64,000 nucleotides of DNA from an uncultured Spirochaetales bacterium. Lineage in GTDB: Bacteria; Spirochaetota; Spirochaetia; Sphaerochaetales; Sphaerochaetaceae. This document shows, one piece after another, positions 33,775 to 43,152 of this stretch. The position numbers and the translations under genes were made by a program. The DNA lies in the NCBI GenBank assembly GCA_949289305.1, contig CASENB010000029.1, positions 1-64,000 on the forward strand, given 5' to 3'. The notes under the pieces were generated by a model, which worked only from the letters and a program-made list of their open reading frames with translations, was not told the DNA's origin and ran no database searches. Each line of letters begins with the position of its first letter. Position 1 is the stretch's first letter.

Positions 33775-35217
33775 ATGAAAAAACTTAGACTGCTTATCTT
33801 CTTAATGCTTTTTGCATCTGTTTCTATCTTTGCTTTGAGCATAGAAGATATTTTAAAATCTGCCTATAGTGCCAGTTATACTGTAAAGAATGCTGAACTT
33901 ACTCATGATAACAGCATATTGCTCTTAGAAGAGAACGATTTGGAAGATAAGGCGATATGGTCTTTTGATATTTCCGTCACCCCTTTTGATTCTAGAGATT
34001 TTATTTCTGAATCCCTTGACGTTACTACGCTGAATGCGAGTGTTGCGCTTCCTAACTCAGGGAACACGACGATAACGCTATCTTCGCCGTTTGATGCTGG
34101 ATATGATGGAGCTTTTTTAATAAGGCCAGGCATTGAAGTCTCTCATAAATTCGACTTTAATTATTTTGACGATGATCTGATAAGCGATCTTGATAATGCG
34201 AAAAACAGGATAGCAACTGAAAGGACGTATTTAAACGCAATATATTCTTTTTATAAGACGACGCTTAGCCAGGTTCAGACCCTCCTGACGCTTGAGAAGA
34301 ACATTAAGTCTTTGGAGCATGATATAGATAATGCGGAAACAGATCTAAATAACATGTTAATTCTAAAGACTGCTAACGAAGAGAGCATAAGCTACAAGAG
34401 GGAGAAGATGGCTTTAGAAAAAAACAAGAGGAGTCTTTCTAATTACTTGGATCAGTACGAGAAAGCTAAAGAGCAGTTTCTTGCATCGACTGATTTAGAA
34501 TGGAACGGCTTAGAGGATTTTAATGTTCCGACTCTTAAGTTAAACGAACTTGAAAGTGGTAATTCTTTAGTCGTTGAGTCTGGGATGGAGGCTGAGATCG
34601 CTCTTTTAAACATTGAAGAGAAAGAGAGCGAGATGAATCCTTTTGCCCTTAACCTGATAGGAGATGTTTCTTCTGTTTATCGTAATGATAAAAACATAGA
34701 TCGTACGTTGGATGAGAATAATGGGGCTGTGGATGCAAATAGCAGTTTTGATGCATCCATCGCCGCTGAACTTGAGATTTCCTCTTGGAAAATAGGAACA
34801 GTGTTCAATTCGCACTTTGACGATGGTTTTGATTTCACTCCTTCATTGTCATTTTATGGCTCTTGGACAAGCAATAATGAGAAGGAAAAGGACAGGTTGG
34901 AACTTGAGAGGCTTAGAAACACTGCTATAAAAGAACAGAACGAATATCTAGATGAGATGACGAGTTATAAGAGTGAGTCGATGAGTCTTCAAAACAGGAT
35001 ATTAAGTTATGAATTTGATCTTGAAAACGCACTTGATAACGAAGAGTATTTGTACTCCGTTTATGAGAGCGAGAAAGAATATTATAAAAACGGCCTTGTT
35101 AGAAAAAGGGATGTGGATGATGCCCTGTTTAATGCAGAAAGCGCACATTATGACAGCCTTATTACGTACATAGACGGCTTAATACTATATTTTGATATTC
35201 TGATTTTCTCGCTTTAG
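33775..35217 (+). CDS. TolC-family outer-membrane efflux protein
   Basis: A 480-residue protein with a cleavable signal (KKLRLLIFLMLFASVSIFALS). It has two alpha-helical coiled regions of the outer-membrane efflux protein type (residues about 140-230 and 370-470) with strand-rich segments between (VSVYRNDKN region, SSWKIGTVFNSHFDDGFDFTPSLSFYGSW). It should be the outer-membrane channel of the tripartite exporter encoded in the following genes. Sequence conservation is low, so the call rests largely on layout and context. A GATAAAAT -10 element ends seven bases before the ATG, suggesting a leaderless mRNA. Confidence 0.75.
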   Translation: MKKLRLLIFLMLFASVSIFALSIEDILKSAYSASYTVKNAELTHDNSILLLEENDLEDKAIWSFDISVTPFDSRDFISESLDVTTLNASVALPNSGNTTITLSSPFDAGYDGAFLIRPGIEVSHKFDFNYFDDDLISDLDNAKNRIATERTYLNAIYSFYKTTLSQVQTLLTLEKNIKSLEHDIDNAETDLNNMLILKTANEESISYKREKMALEKNKRSLSNYLDQYEKAKEQFLASTDLEWNGLEDFNVPTLKLNELESGNSLVVESGMEAEIALLNIEEKESEMNPFALNLIGDVSSVYRNDKNIDRTLDENNGAVDANSSFDASIAAELEISSWKIGTVFNSHFDDGFDFTPSLSFYGSWTSNNEKEKDRLELERLRNTAIKEQNEYLDEMTSYKSESMSLQNRILSYEFDLENALDNEEYLYSVYESEKEYYKNGLVRKRDVDDALFNAESAHYDSLITYIDGLILYFDILIFSL

Positions 35218-35226
35218 GAGGAAGAG

Positions 35227-36336
35227 ATGGAAGAAAATAAAGACAAAGACTATGGCGAGATGATGTCTCAAAAAGAAGAGGATAAATTAAGAGCGGCCCA
35301 TAAAAGAAAAAAGAGGGCAAAAAGAATAAAGACTATTGTCTTATGGACTTTGGTTTTGATTGTTCTTTTAACGCTCTATATTATGTATTCTCAATATCAA
35401 AGTGATAGAAGGGCTCAAGAAGCAGCTTCTGCTGAGAGCCTCTATGCGGAGACGGAAGTGGTAAAACAAAGCTACGCCATGAGCATAGATCTTTCTGGAT
35501 ATATAGAGCCTTATGACATACAGGAGGCCAAATTCAGACAGACAGGAACAGTAACGGGCGTATTTGTGGAAGAGGGGGACTATGTAAAAGAAGGAGATCT
35601 TCTTTCTTCCATAGACAACACGAGCCAGCTTGCTGAGCTTGAGAGCTTAAAGGCAGATATTGACGAGGCCCGTCTTTCTGGCTCTGATCGCGATATTGAG
35701 CTTCTAGAGCTAAGGCTGAAGGCAGCGGAGAACAGCCTTGACTATACTAATATTTATGCGAATTTCGATGGCGTCGTCACTAGTGTGGACGTTGATGCAG
35801 GAGATTACTTTGAAGCGGGAGATATTACGGTATTGACTCTTGTCGATATTTCGAAGCTAAAGGCTGTTGTAGAGATAGACGAGATAGATATGCAGTACGT
35901 GAAAGAGGGAATGATTGCATATTTGACATTCGACAGCATGCCTCAGGAGGTGATAGAGGCGACTGTCTCATACATTCCGATGCTAGGCCGTTATTCAGAT
36001 AGCGGAATCGGGGTAGTGGATGTTGAGCTTACTATTGAGAATCCTCCGCAAAACCTCATTCCAGGATTTTCATTTGAAGGTGTGATAAACGTTGAGGACG
36101 AAGTTGAGATGCTCATCGTCCCTCAAGCAGCCGTATCTGTTGGGCGAGGCGGTGTTGCAAGCGTTGAGAGGAAGAAGGCAGATGGAACGACAGAGAATGT
36201 GCAGGTTCAGATAAAGTATTTGGGAGAAGGTCTTGTGCAGATACTTTCAAATAACATACTCGAAGGAGACACTTTGATCTACCAGGCAAGAAGCAACTCA
36301 AGTTCCATGATGAGAGCGATGGGAGGTATGCGCTAA
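35227..36336 (+). CDS. HlyD/MacA-type periplasmic adaptor subunit
   Basis: A 369-residue membrane-fusion protein. A charged N-terminus is followed by one inner-membrane helix near residues 37-58 (IVLWTLVLIVLLTLYIMY). Then come the biotinyl-lipoyl half-motif (FRQTGTVTGVFVEEGDYVKEGDLLSSID), a short coiled hairpin, the second lipoyl half (IYANFDGVVTSVDVDAGDYFEAGD) and a beta-barrel domain. It bridges the inner-membrane MacB-like transporter and the TolC-like channel. Its stop overlaps the next ATG (TAATG). The coiled hairpin is short (about 35 residues) compared with MacA. Confidence 0.88.
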   Translation: MEENKDKDYGEMMSQKEEDKLRAAHKRKKRAKRIKTIVLWTLVLIVLLTLYIMYSQYQSDRRAQEAASAESLYAETEVVKQSYAMSIDLSGYIEPYDIQEAKFRQTGTVTGVFVEEGDYVKEGDLLSSIDNTSQLAELESLKADIDEARLSGSDRDIELLELRLKAAENSLDYTNIYANFDGVVTSVDVDAGDYFEAGDITVLTLVDISKLKAVVEIDEIDMQYVKEGMIAYLTFDSMPQEVIEATVSYIPMLGRYSDSGIGVVDVELTIENPPQNLIPGFSFEGVINVEDEVEMLIVPQAAVSVGRGGVASVERKKADGTTENVQVQIKYLGEGLVQILSNNILEGDTLIYQARSNSSSMMRAMGGMR

Positions 36337-37019
36337 TGGGCGATGATGTTATAAGAATCACCAACTTAAGAAAGTACTACCTCGTTGGAGATTACATCGT
36401 TCGTGCTTTAGATGGAATAAATCTTAAAATAGCCAGAGGGGATTTTACAGCGATTATGGGCCCATCTGGCTCCGGAAAGAGTACTCTTATGAATATGATA
36501 GGTTGCTTAGACAGCCCTACGAGCGGTTATGTCGAGATCGATGGAGAGGTGACCAATGCTATGGATGAGGCTGAGCTTGCCGAAGTTAGAAATAGAAAAG
36601 TCGGTTTTATCTTCCAGCAGTTCAATCTGTTGTCAAAGCTATCAGCGCTTGAGAACGTAATTACTCCTATGCTTTATAGTCCTGACAGGCTTAGCGGCAG
36701 GGAAAGACGTGAAAGGGCAGAGTATCTTTTGGAGAAGGTTGGGTTGAAGGACAGGATGAGGCATAGGCCGAACGAACTCTCCGGAGGGCAGAAACAGCGG
36801 GTTGCAATCGCAAGAGCCCTTGTAAACGATCCGGCAATTCTTTTAGCTGATGAGCCTACAGGCGCTCTCGATTCAAAGACGGGAGATCAGATAATGTCCC
36901 TGTTTATGTCATTGAACGAGGAAGGCCGTACGATAGTTTTTGTAACGCACGATTTGAATCTCGGCTTGCGCTGCTTAAGTCAGGTTTATATAAAAGACGG
37001 GAAGATAGAAGATGCTTAA
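36336..37019 (+). CDS. MacB/LolD-type ABC transporter ATPase
   Basis: A 227-residue ABC ATPase of the MacB/FtsE family: Walker A GPSGSGKSTLMNMIG near residues 42-56, Q-loop FIFQQFNLLSKLSALENV near 91, signature LSGGQKQRVAIARALV near 146, Walker B ILLADEPTGALDSKT near 168 and His in FVTHD near 204. It powers the FtsX-like permease encoded next, whose start overlaps its last eight bases. With adaptor and TolC-like gene it forms a type VII-ABC tripartite system for export of peptides, antibiotics or lipoproteins. Confidence 0.93.
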   Translation: MGDDVIRITNLRKYYLVGDYIVRALDGINLKIARGDFTAIMGPSGSGKSTLMNMIGCLDSPTSGYVEIDGEVTNAMDEAELAEVRNRKVGFIFQQFNLLSKLSALENVITPMLYSPDRLSGRERRERAEYLLEKVGLKDRMRHRPNELSGGQKQRVAIARALVNDPAILLADEPTGALDSKTGDQIMSLFMSLNEEGRTIVFVTHDLNLGLRCLSQVYIKDGKIEDA

Positions 37020-38196
37020 AGAGAACATAAAGCTTGCCATCTTCAGCATGGCTTCAAATAAGATGAGAACGATATTGAGCCTGCTTGGAATCGTGATAGG
37101 GGTTGCAAGCGTCGTTGCGATAATGACACTAGGAGAGAGTGCCACTGACAGCATAAACGAATCGCTTGAGGTTGGCGGAATCAACATGGTGACAATCATG
37201 CCTTTAGGTTCTGCAAGGGAGCTTGAGATATTTGATGAGAGTTTTGGAAATGTCTTGATGCAGAGCGTTGGAGGAATTGACATGGTACTCCCTATCGCAA
37301 GCACGAATGCGAATTTAAGAAACGGACAGAAGACGATCAGGACAGGCATCAACGGCGTCTACTCATCTTATTTTGATGTAAATAACCTTGAGCTGGAGGA
37401 AGGCGCTTTCTTTTCCGCAATGGACAATATCAACAGGCGTCAGGTAGTAGTGCTTGGTTCGGCCATCGCTGAAGAGTTGTTCCCTCTTGGAGGCGCAGTC
37501 GGCGAGTATATCTCAATCTTTAGAAATCAAGCAAAGAGTTATCTGGTTGTGGGAGTCCTTTCGGAAAAGAGCGAGACTCTTGGCAACAGCTACGACAGCT
37601 CGGCGTTCATTCCATATAACACATACGCTCAGCGGTTAAGGCGCATAAGCATGCCGTCATCCTATACCGTACTTGTAAAAGATGGAGAAAATGCCATAGA
37701 TGTTGCTAACGATGTAGAGACATTCTTGTTTCAGATGCTTGGAGATGATGATTACTATATGGTCTACTCTCCTGCGACACTCGTTGAAATGAGCCGTGAG
37801 ATCATGGGAACCTTCACTTTATTTCTCTCCGCAATTGCTGGCATATCCCTTCTTGTAGGTGGAATTGGGATAATGAATATAATGCTAGTATCCGTTATCG
37901 AACGTACGAAAGAGATTGGAATCAGAAAAGCCCTTGGGGCAAAACCGAGAACTATTCAGGCTCAGTTTCTGGTCGAATCCATTACATTGACTCTTTTTGG
38001 CGGACTCATTGGGATTGCGCTTGGCTTAAGCCTAAGCTACTTTACAGCAGGATATGCGGGATGGAAAATGTCAATAAGTTATACTGCGATTATTTTTGCA
38101 ATAGCATTTAGCAGCCTTGTTGGAGTATTCTTTGGTTGGTATCCGGCGCTAAAGGCCGCATCGCTAGATCCAATAGAGTCGTTAAGTTATGAGTAG
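37012..38196 (+). CDS. MacB-type FtsX-like ABC permease
   Basis: A 394-residue permease with the four-helix MacB/FtsX layout: one helix near the N-terminus (MRTILSLLGIVIGVASVVAI), a long periplasmic domain of about 220 residues, and three helices at the C-terminus (around residues 265-380). The conserved coupling sequence VIERTKEIGIRKALGAK lies near residues 296-312. It likely acts as a mechanotransmitter dimer, pumping substrate from the periplasm through the TolC-like channel. ATPase and permease are separate genes, not fused as in E. coli MacB. It overlaps the following kinase gene by eight bases. Confidence 0.92.
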   Translation: MLKENIKLAIFSMASNKMRTILSLLGIVIGVASVVAIMTLGESATDSINESLEVGGINMVTIMPLGSARELEIFDESFGNVLMQSVGGIDMVLPIASTNANLRNGQKTIRTGINGVYSSYFDVNNLELEEGAFFSAMDNINRRQVVVLGSAIAEELFPLGGAVGEYISIFRNQAKSYLVVGVLSEKSETLGNSYDSSAFIPYNTYAQRLRRISMPSSYTVLVKDGENAIDVANDVETFLFQMLGDDDYYMVYSPATLVEMSREIMGTFTLFLSAIAGISLLVGGIGIMNIMLVSVIERTKEIGIRKALGAKPRTIQAQFLVESITLTLFGGLIGIALGLSLSYFTAGYAGWKMSISYTAIIFAIAFSSLVGVFFGWYPALKAASLDPIESLSYE

Positions 38197-39490
38197 GATA
38201 AAAAGAGTAAAAATATTTTCATTTCTGGAGAAGAAGAGTAAGAACTTTGCCCTTGTCATTGAGATATTAATCACAGTTTCTTTCGTCTCCGTAATATTAT
38301 TACTGTCTTTTCTATCTTTTTCGATGGTAAGACTTGCAGATCTTGAACTTGAAAACAGCACGGAGAGGGCGTTCAATGCCGTTATCATGGCGCTTCGCGA
38401 TCAGGAGAGCGCAATGGATGAAGTCCTTTCTTCCTATGATATCAACGGTGTTGCGATCTACTCTGCCTCCGGCAATCTCCTCTATTCCAGAGGAAACGTA
38501 TACCAGCGTCTTCCTGTATCTTTATTCTCATCATCTGAGCGCAACAGCATGACATCATCTCTTTTGTCTTTTAATAGGAGTGAAAGCGTCGTCGAGTATA
38601 TAAGAGCCTCTAGGGATGCTGTAATCCCTCAGAGCGGAAGCACGCTTCTTCCGATAAACTCAATCAGCCTGAGCTATCCAAATATCATATATTTAAATAT
38701 GGATGCATCCTCTTATGCTGCAGAACTTGTGCGTCTTAGAGTGATATTCTTCATCTTAATCTTGATTACGATCGCAATATATATAATCGTACTTTACGTT
38801 TATAGGCAGAATAGGAAGTATAAGGAGCTTCTGGTGCGACAGGAGAGCCTTGTAAGCCTTGGCGAAGCCGCAAGGACTCTTACCCATGAGATAAAGAATC
38901 CGCTTTCTGCGATAAAAATTCAGATAGCAATACTGAAACGGGAATTAATCGGCGATCAACTAGATGGAATTTATACTATAGAACATGAGACTAACAGGCT
39001 TAGGGAGTTAACGGATAAGGTATCTGATTTCTTAAGAAATCCACTTGGAAAGCCCGAAGTGCTTGATGTTGTAAAAGAGGTGAAGGAATTATATCCGCTT
39101 TTCAGATATGAGATAAAAACAGCGCCGTTTTCCTTATCTTCCGCACTTGTTTTTTTTGATAAGGACAGGATGAGGAGCGTATTTGAAAACATAATTAAAA
39201 ATGCGATAGAGGCGACAAAAGAGGGATGCGAGCCCGATGTGACGATTTCTTTTAAAAGAAATAAGAAAGGTTTTGTCGAAGTTTGCGTTCTTGATAGAGG
39301 ATCAGGATTTGATGCAAAGGATCAGAAAAAGATATTCGATCCTTTCTTTACGACGAAGATTCACGGATCTGGCATAGGGCTTTCTATTGCCATGCAGTTT
39401 ATAAAGGCGTCAGGCGGCATGATTAAAATTGAGAACAGAGAAGGCGGTGGCGCATCTGTAAAGGTACTTTTGAAAGAGGTGAAAAGATGA
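38189..39490 (+). CDS. Membrane sensor histidine kinase (NtrB-like)
   Basis: A 433-residue kinase with helices at about residues 23-47 and 183-205 enclosing a 135-residue periplasmic sensor, then HisKA with phospho-acceptor His233 in TLTHEIKNPLSAI. The HATPase_c domain has the N-box NIIKNAIEA (334-342), DRGSGFD and GSGIGLSIAMQF. The H-box sequence resembles kinases that partner NtrC-type regulators, and such a regulator follows with a four-base overlap. Because kinase and regulator are in the operon of the exporter, the sensor may monitor envelope state or the exported substrate (inference). Confidence 0.92.
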   Translation: MSRIKRVKIFSFLEKKSKNFALVIEILITVSFVSVILLLSFLSFSMVRLADLELENSTERAFNAVIMALRDQESAMDEVLSSYDINGVAIYSASGNLLYSRGNVYQRLPVSLFSSSERNSMTSSLLSFNRSESVVEYIRASRDAVIPQSGSTLLPINSISLSYPNIIYLNMDASSYAAELVRLRVIFFILILITIAIYIIVLYVYRQNRKYKELLVRQESLVSLGEAARTLTHEIKNPLSAIKIQIAILKRELIGDQLDGIYTIEHETNRLRELTDKVSDFLRNPLGKPEVLDVVKEVKELYPLFRYEIKTAPFSLSSALVFFDKDRMRSVFENIIKNAIEATKEGCEPDVTISFKRNKKGFVEVCVLDRGSGFDAKDQKKIFDPFFTTKIHGSGIGLSIAMQFIKASGGMIKIENREGGGASVKVLLKEVKR

Positions 39491-40818
39491 GAGTTATAAT
39501 AGCGGATGACGAAGAGAACATCAGAAAACTGATGAAGAAGTTTTTATCCCTTGAGAATATCGAATGCGATACTGCGGAAAACGGACTCTCTGCACAGCGC
39601 ATGATAAGAGAGAGCGCATATGATGCTTTGATTGCAGATTTAAAAATGCCAGGACTTGACGGTCTTAGCCTTATAAAGTGGATAAGGCACGAAGGTTTTA
39701 GAATGCCGATTATCATGATAAGCGCGCACGGTGATATTAAAGATGCCGTAAGCGCTCTGAAAGAGGGTGCGGACGACTATATCGTAAAACCGTTCGATCC
39801 AGAAGAACTCGTAATAAAGCTGAAAAATCTTGTAGAAGCGGCTAATCTTAAGAATCTCGTTCTTAGTGAGAAAAAGCTTAGCGAGCTTGTCGGGGAAAGC
39901 GAGGGGATGAAGAGGGTCAAAGCGATAATAAGCAAGGCTTCATTATCAAGTGCGACCGTATTAATCACAGGTGAGTCGGGAACTGGTAAGGAGGTGGTTG
40001 CAAGGGCAATCCACAACTCGTCAAACGTCAAAGACGGACCGTTCATTCCAATCAATATTGCAGGGGTTCCTGAAAACCTTTTGGAATCGGAGCTTTTCGG
40101 TTATGAAAAGGGTGCCTTTACCGGTGCCTATTCAAGGAAAATCGGTCTTTTTGAGATGGCGACAGGTGGAACTCTGTTTCTAGACGAAATTGGCGATATG
40201 CCGCTTTCTCTGCAGGTTAAGATTTTAAGGGTTCTGCAAGAAAAGAAGATAACGCGTCTTGGCGGAACTGAAGCGCTTCCAATAAATGCGCGCATCGTTG
40301 CCGCAACTAATAAAAGTCTTGAAAAGATGGTTAAAGACGGGACTTTCCGTGAAGATCTCTTTTACCGTTTAAACGTCGTTAGAATTGAACTTCCACCGCT
40401 TAGGGAAAGGAAGGATGACATACCTATGCTTTCTGCGCATATAATCAAGAAACTTTCTTTGACGATGGGATCTAGGATCGAGGGCTTTACTGTTGATGCG
40501 ATGAACGCGCTTAAAAATCATAACTTCTATGGAAATGTAAGGGAGCTGGAGAACATAATTGAGAGGGCGATGATTTTTGCAGAGGGAAACCTAATAGATT
40601 TGAAAGATCTCGATCTCAGAGGAAGCATTAAGAAAGAAGATGATGGCAAGAGCGATATGTGCACGCTTGAAGCAAAAAGCCTTAAGGATCTAGAAAAAGA
40701 TGCGATAGTATCTGCTCTTCAGCGTTGGGAGGGCAACAGGACTAAAGCAAGCGAGGAGCTTGGGATATCGAGGCGTACTCTCATTTCAAAGATCAAGGAG
40801 TATGAAATCGATTCTTGA
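39487..40818 (+). CDS. Sigma-54-dependent response regulator, NtrC family
   Basis: A 443-residue three-domain activator. The receiver has Asp51 in LIADLKMPGLDG and Lys101 in IVKPFDP. The AAA+ domain has Walker A TGESGTGKEVVA (161-172) and the sigma-54 contact loop GAFTGA (209-214), both intact. The C-terminal Fis-type helix-turn-helix is WEGNRTKASEELGISRRTLISKIKEYEI. It should activate sigma-54 promoters when phosphorylated by the preceding kinase. The one strong sigma-54 promoter seen in this window drives the hsp20 genes, making it a candidate target. Last gene of the six-gene exporter operon. Confidence 0.95.
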   Translation: MRVIIADDEENIRKLMKKFLSLENIECDTAENGLSAQRMIRESAYDALIADLKMPGLDGLSLIKWIRHEGFRMPIIMISAHGDIKDAVSALKEGADDYIVKPFDPEELVIKLKNLVEAANLKNLVLSEKKLSELVGESEGMKRVKAIISKASLSSATVLITGESGTGKEVVARAIHNSSNVKDGPFIPINIAGVPENLLESELFGYEKGAFTGAYSRKIGLFEMATGGTLFLDEIGDMPLSLQVKILRVLQEKKITRLGGTEALPINARIVAATNKSLEKMVKDGTFREDLFYRLNVVRIELPPLRERKDDIPMLSAHIIKKLSLTMGSRIEGFTVDAMNALKNHNFYGNVRELENIIERAMIFAEGNLIDLKDLDLRGSIKKEDDGKSDMCTLEAKSLKDLEKDAIVSALQRWEGNRTKASEELGISRRTLISKIKEYEIDS

Positions 40819-40870
40819 GCTATTATTGCTATAAAATCTTGCTTTAATTAAAATACTTGAGGAGGAAAAA

Positions 40871-41815
40871 ATGTTGAAGAAACTGCTTACTGTACTTTTA
40901 GTTTTGTCTGCCGTTTTTTCTATTTGGGCAGAGAATATAAACGTTACGGCTATGAGAGGCCCAACAGCAATGGGCATGGTAAAATTGATGGATGATGCAG
41001 CAAATGGGGAAGTTGGCGGCAATAGCTATAGCTTCAGCATCGAAGGTGCGATAGACGCTGTTAATCCAAAGCTGATAAGAGGCGAGGTTGATATCGCAGC
41101 TCTTCCTGCGAACGTGTCTTCAGTCCTTTACAACAATACCAAAGGACAGGTAAGGGTAATTGGAATCAATACCCTTGGCGTTCTATATATAGCAGAGAAG
41201 GGGAATAGTATAAACAGCGTCGAAGATTTAAGAGGAAAGACGATCTATGCGTCTGGAAATGGTGCGACGCCTGAGTATGCGCTTCGTTTCGTCCTTGAAT
41301 CTGCAGGTCTTGAAATCGGAAAGGATGTGTTTATCGAATGGAGAAGCGAGCACGCTGAGTGTGTTGCCGCCCTCTCTAGCGGACAGGGAACGGTCGCGAT
41401 GCTTCCTGAGCCGTTTTTAACATCGGCACTAAGCAAAGATCCATCCATTAGGGTCGCGCTTGATCTCAACGACTTGTGGCTTGATGCCATGGGTACGGAG
41501 CTGATAACAGGCGTTGTCGTTGCAAGATCTGCTTTCATAGAAGAGAGAGAGGATGCTGTTAGGTCGTTCCTATCTTCATATAAAGAGTCTGTCGATTTCA
41601 TAAACAGCAATATCGAAGAGGGTGCGAAACTTGTAGAAAAATATGGAATAATCAACTCTTCTGTTGCAGAAAAAGCAATCCCCGGATGTAATATAACGCT
41701 TATTACAGGAGAGGAGATGAAAGAGGCGCTTTCCAACTACTTAGGAGTTCTATACTCTATGAATGAAAAGAGCGTGGGAGGCTCTCTCCCTAATGAGGAT
41801 TATTATTTTATCTAA
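40871..41815 (+). CDS. ABC importer substrate-binding protein (NMT1/SsuA-like)
   Basis: A 314-residue periplasmic protein with a signal peptide (KKLLTVLLVLSAVFSIWAE). The mature part has the NMT1/SsuA-type layout: VTAMRGPTAMGMVKLMDDA, then GEVDIAALPANVSSVLYN, VLYIAEKGNSINSVEDLRGKT and AMLPEPFLTSAL. Such proteins bind nitrate, sulfonates, thiamine precursors or similar small ligands; which one cannot be told here. AGGAGG lies six bases before the ATG. The permease ATG follows the stop codon directly, and an ATPase follows that, so a complete importer is encoded. A strong promoter could not be assigned; only a TATAAA -10 near 40830. Confidence 0.88.
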   Translation: MLKKLLTVLLVLSAVFSIWAENINVTAMRGPTAMGMVKLMDDAANGEVGGNSYSFSIEGAIDAVNPKLIRGEVDIAALPANVSSVLYNNTKGQVRVIGINTLGVLYIAEKGNSINSVEDLRGKTIYASGNGATPEYALRFVLESAGLEIGKDVFIEWRSEHAECVAALSSGQGTVAMLPEPFLTSALSKDPSIRVALDLNDLWLDAMGTELITGVVVARSAFIEEREDAVRSFLSSYKESVDFINSNIEEGAKLVEKYGIINSSVAEKAIPGCNITLITGEEMKEALSNYLGVLYSMNEKSVGGSLPNEDYYFI

Positions 41816-42559
41816 ATGAGTGAAAAAAAGAGTCTGACGCTGTCATTTTTATTCTATTTCGTCATATGGCAAGTTGCGGCAATGGCATTAGATTCGTCTG
41901 TGCTTCTCGCATCTCCTGTGGAAGTTGCGTTCAGACTCTTTGATTTAATTAGAACATCATCGTTCTGGGCTTCGATTGCCTTTTCTCTAAGCCGCATATT
42001 CTTAGGCCTTCTGATTTCGATCATACTTTCATTTGTTACAGCACCTTTATGTGCGAAATACAAAATTCTAAAAATCTTGCATGAGCCGCTTGTGATGCTT
42101 ATGAAAGCAACCCCGGTGGCATCAATTACGATTTTAATTTTAATCTGGGTGTCAAGCAGGAACCTATCTGTCGTGATATCTTTCATGATGGTCTATCCGG
42201 TGATCTTCACATCCATTCATGATGGAATAGTCCATTTTGATAGGAAGCTTATTGAAATGAGCCGCATCTACTCTGTAAAAAGGATAAAGAAGATCAGGTA
42301 TTTATACGTTCCATCGTTAACAAATGCATTTGAAAGCGCTTTTACGGTCTCTCTCTCCCTTTGCTTTAAAAGCGGAATAGCTGCGGAAGTGATTGCGATT
42401 CCCGACGGTTCGATAGGAGAAAAACTATATGAGGCGAAACTCTATCTGGCAACAGGCGATCTTTTTGCATGGACGCTCATGATAATAGTGCTTGCAAAAG
42501 CGTTTGAAAAAATCTTTTTAGCCATTGAGCGTAAAGTTGTAAGGAGAATCGAGGCATGA
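41816..42559 (+). CDS. ABC importer permease (SsuC/TauC-like)
   Basis: A 247-residue inner-membrane permease with about six helices. The EAA-like coupling motif, which contacts the ATPase, spans roughly residues 145-175 (KLIEMSRIYSVKRIKKIRYLYVPS, broken here by the usual Gly replacement). LLISIILSFVTAPLCA and PVASITILILIWVS are membrane segments typical of nitrate/sulfonate permeases. Its ATG abuts the binding-protein stop, and its end overlaps the ATPase start by four bases, so the three proteins are made together. Confidence 0.9.
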   Translation: MSEKKSLTLSFLFYFVIWQVAAMALDSSVLLASPVEVAFRLFDLIRTSSFWASIAFSLSRIFLGLLISIILSFVTAPLCAKYKILKILHEPLVMLMKATPVASITILILIWVSSRNLSVVISFMMVYPVIFTSIHDGIVHFDRKLIEMSRIYSVKRIKKIRYLYVPSLTNAFESAFTVSLSLCFKSGIAAEVIAIPDGSIGEKLYEAKLYLATGDLFAWTLMIIVLAKAFEKIFLAIERKVVRRIEA

Positions 42560-43113
42560 TAGTGCTTAACAACGTAAGCAAACGCTATGGGGACAAGATA
42601 ATCCTGGAAAATTTCTCCCACACATTTAAAGATGGAGAGATAACAGTTGTTCACGGCCCTTCAGGAAGGGGAAAGACTACGCTCTCTCGAATTATCATGG
42701 CCCTAGAAAAAGCAGATGAAGGGGATATTGAAGTGAAGGGAAGAATTTCAGCAGTTTTTCAGGAAGATAGGTTAGTTGAAAACCTTTCTCTTATGAGCAA
42801 TCTTCTTCTTGTGACTGACGATAAGGATAAGGCAGAAAAGTTCATCTCAGCTCTTTCTTTGGACGGAAATGAAAGAGAGAAAGTTAGAAAACTTTCAGGA
42901 GGGATGAAAAGAAGGGTTGCGATAATCAGAGCATTGTTGGTTCCATTTGAAAATCTTATTCTCGATGAGCCTTTTTCAGGCTTGGACGATGAGAGCAAAA
43001 AACAGGCTGTCAGCCTTATTCTCAAAGAATGCGTAAATAAGACCTTGATTGTTATCTCTCACGATAGCGATGATGAGAGACTGTTTAAAGCAGATAGCGT
43101 CTTAACTCTGTAG
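42556..43113 (+). CDS. ABC importer ATPase, unusually short
   Basis: A 185-residue ABC ATPase with Walker A GPSGRGKTTLSRII near residues 36-49, Q-loop AVFQEDRL near 71, signature LSGGMKRRVAIIRALL near 114, Walker B NLILDEPFSGLDDES near 134 and switch His in VISHDSDDE near 166. All catalytic elements are present, but the protein is 60-80 residues shorter than most SsuB/TauB ATPases. The distances between motifs are compressed and the C-terminal extension is missing, so it is a minimal nucleotide-binding domain. It completes the importer with the two preceding genes. Confidence 0.9.
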   Translation: MIVLNNVSKRYGDKIILENFSHTFKDGEITVVHGPSGRGKTTLSRIIMALEKADEGDIEVKGRISAVFQEDRLVENLSLMSNLLLVTDDKDKAEKFISALSLDGNEREKVRKLSGGMKRRVAIIRALLVPFENLILDEPFSGLDDESKKQAVSLILKECVNKTLIVISHDSDDERLFKADSVLTL

Positions 43114-43116
43114 TTG

Positions 43117-43146
43117 TTGCTACTTATATTTGTTTTCGGCTATTCT
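43117..43146 (+). promoter_or_regulatory. Promoter of the 43.15-kb gene and pepF, predicted leaderless
   Basis: TTGCTA (43117-43122), 18 bases, TATTCT (43141-43146). Six bases then lead to the ATG at 43153. Confidence 0.55.
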
Positions 43147-43152
43147 CTTATT

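Noticed and set aside
40819..40870. Riboswitch (for example TPP) before the ABC importer
   Set aside because: Only about 50 bases, AT-rich, with a ribosome site and no aptamer-like elements.
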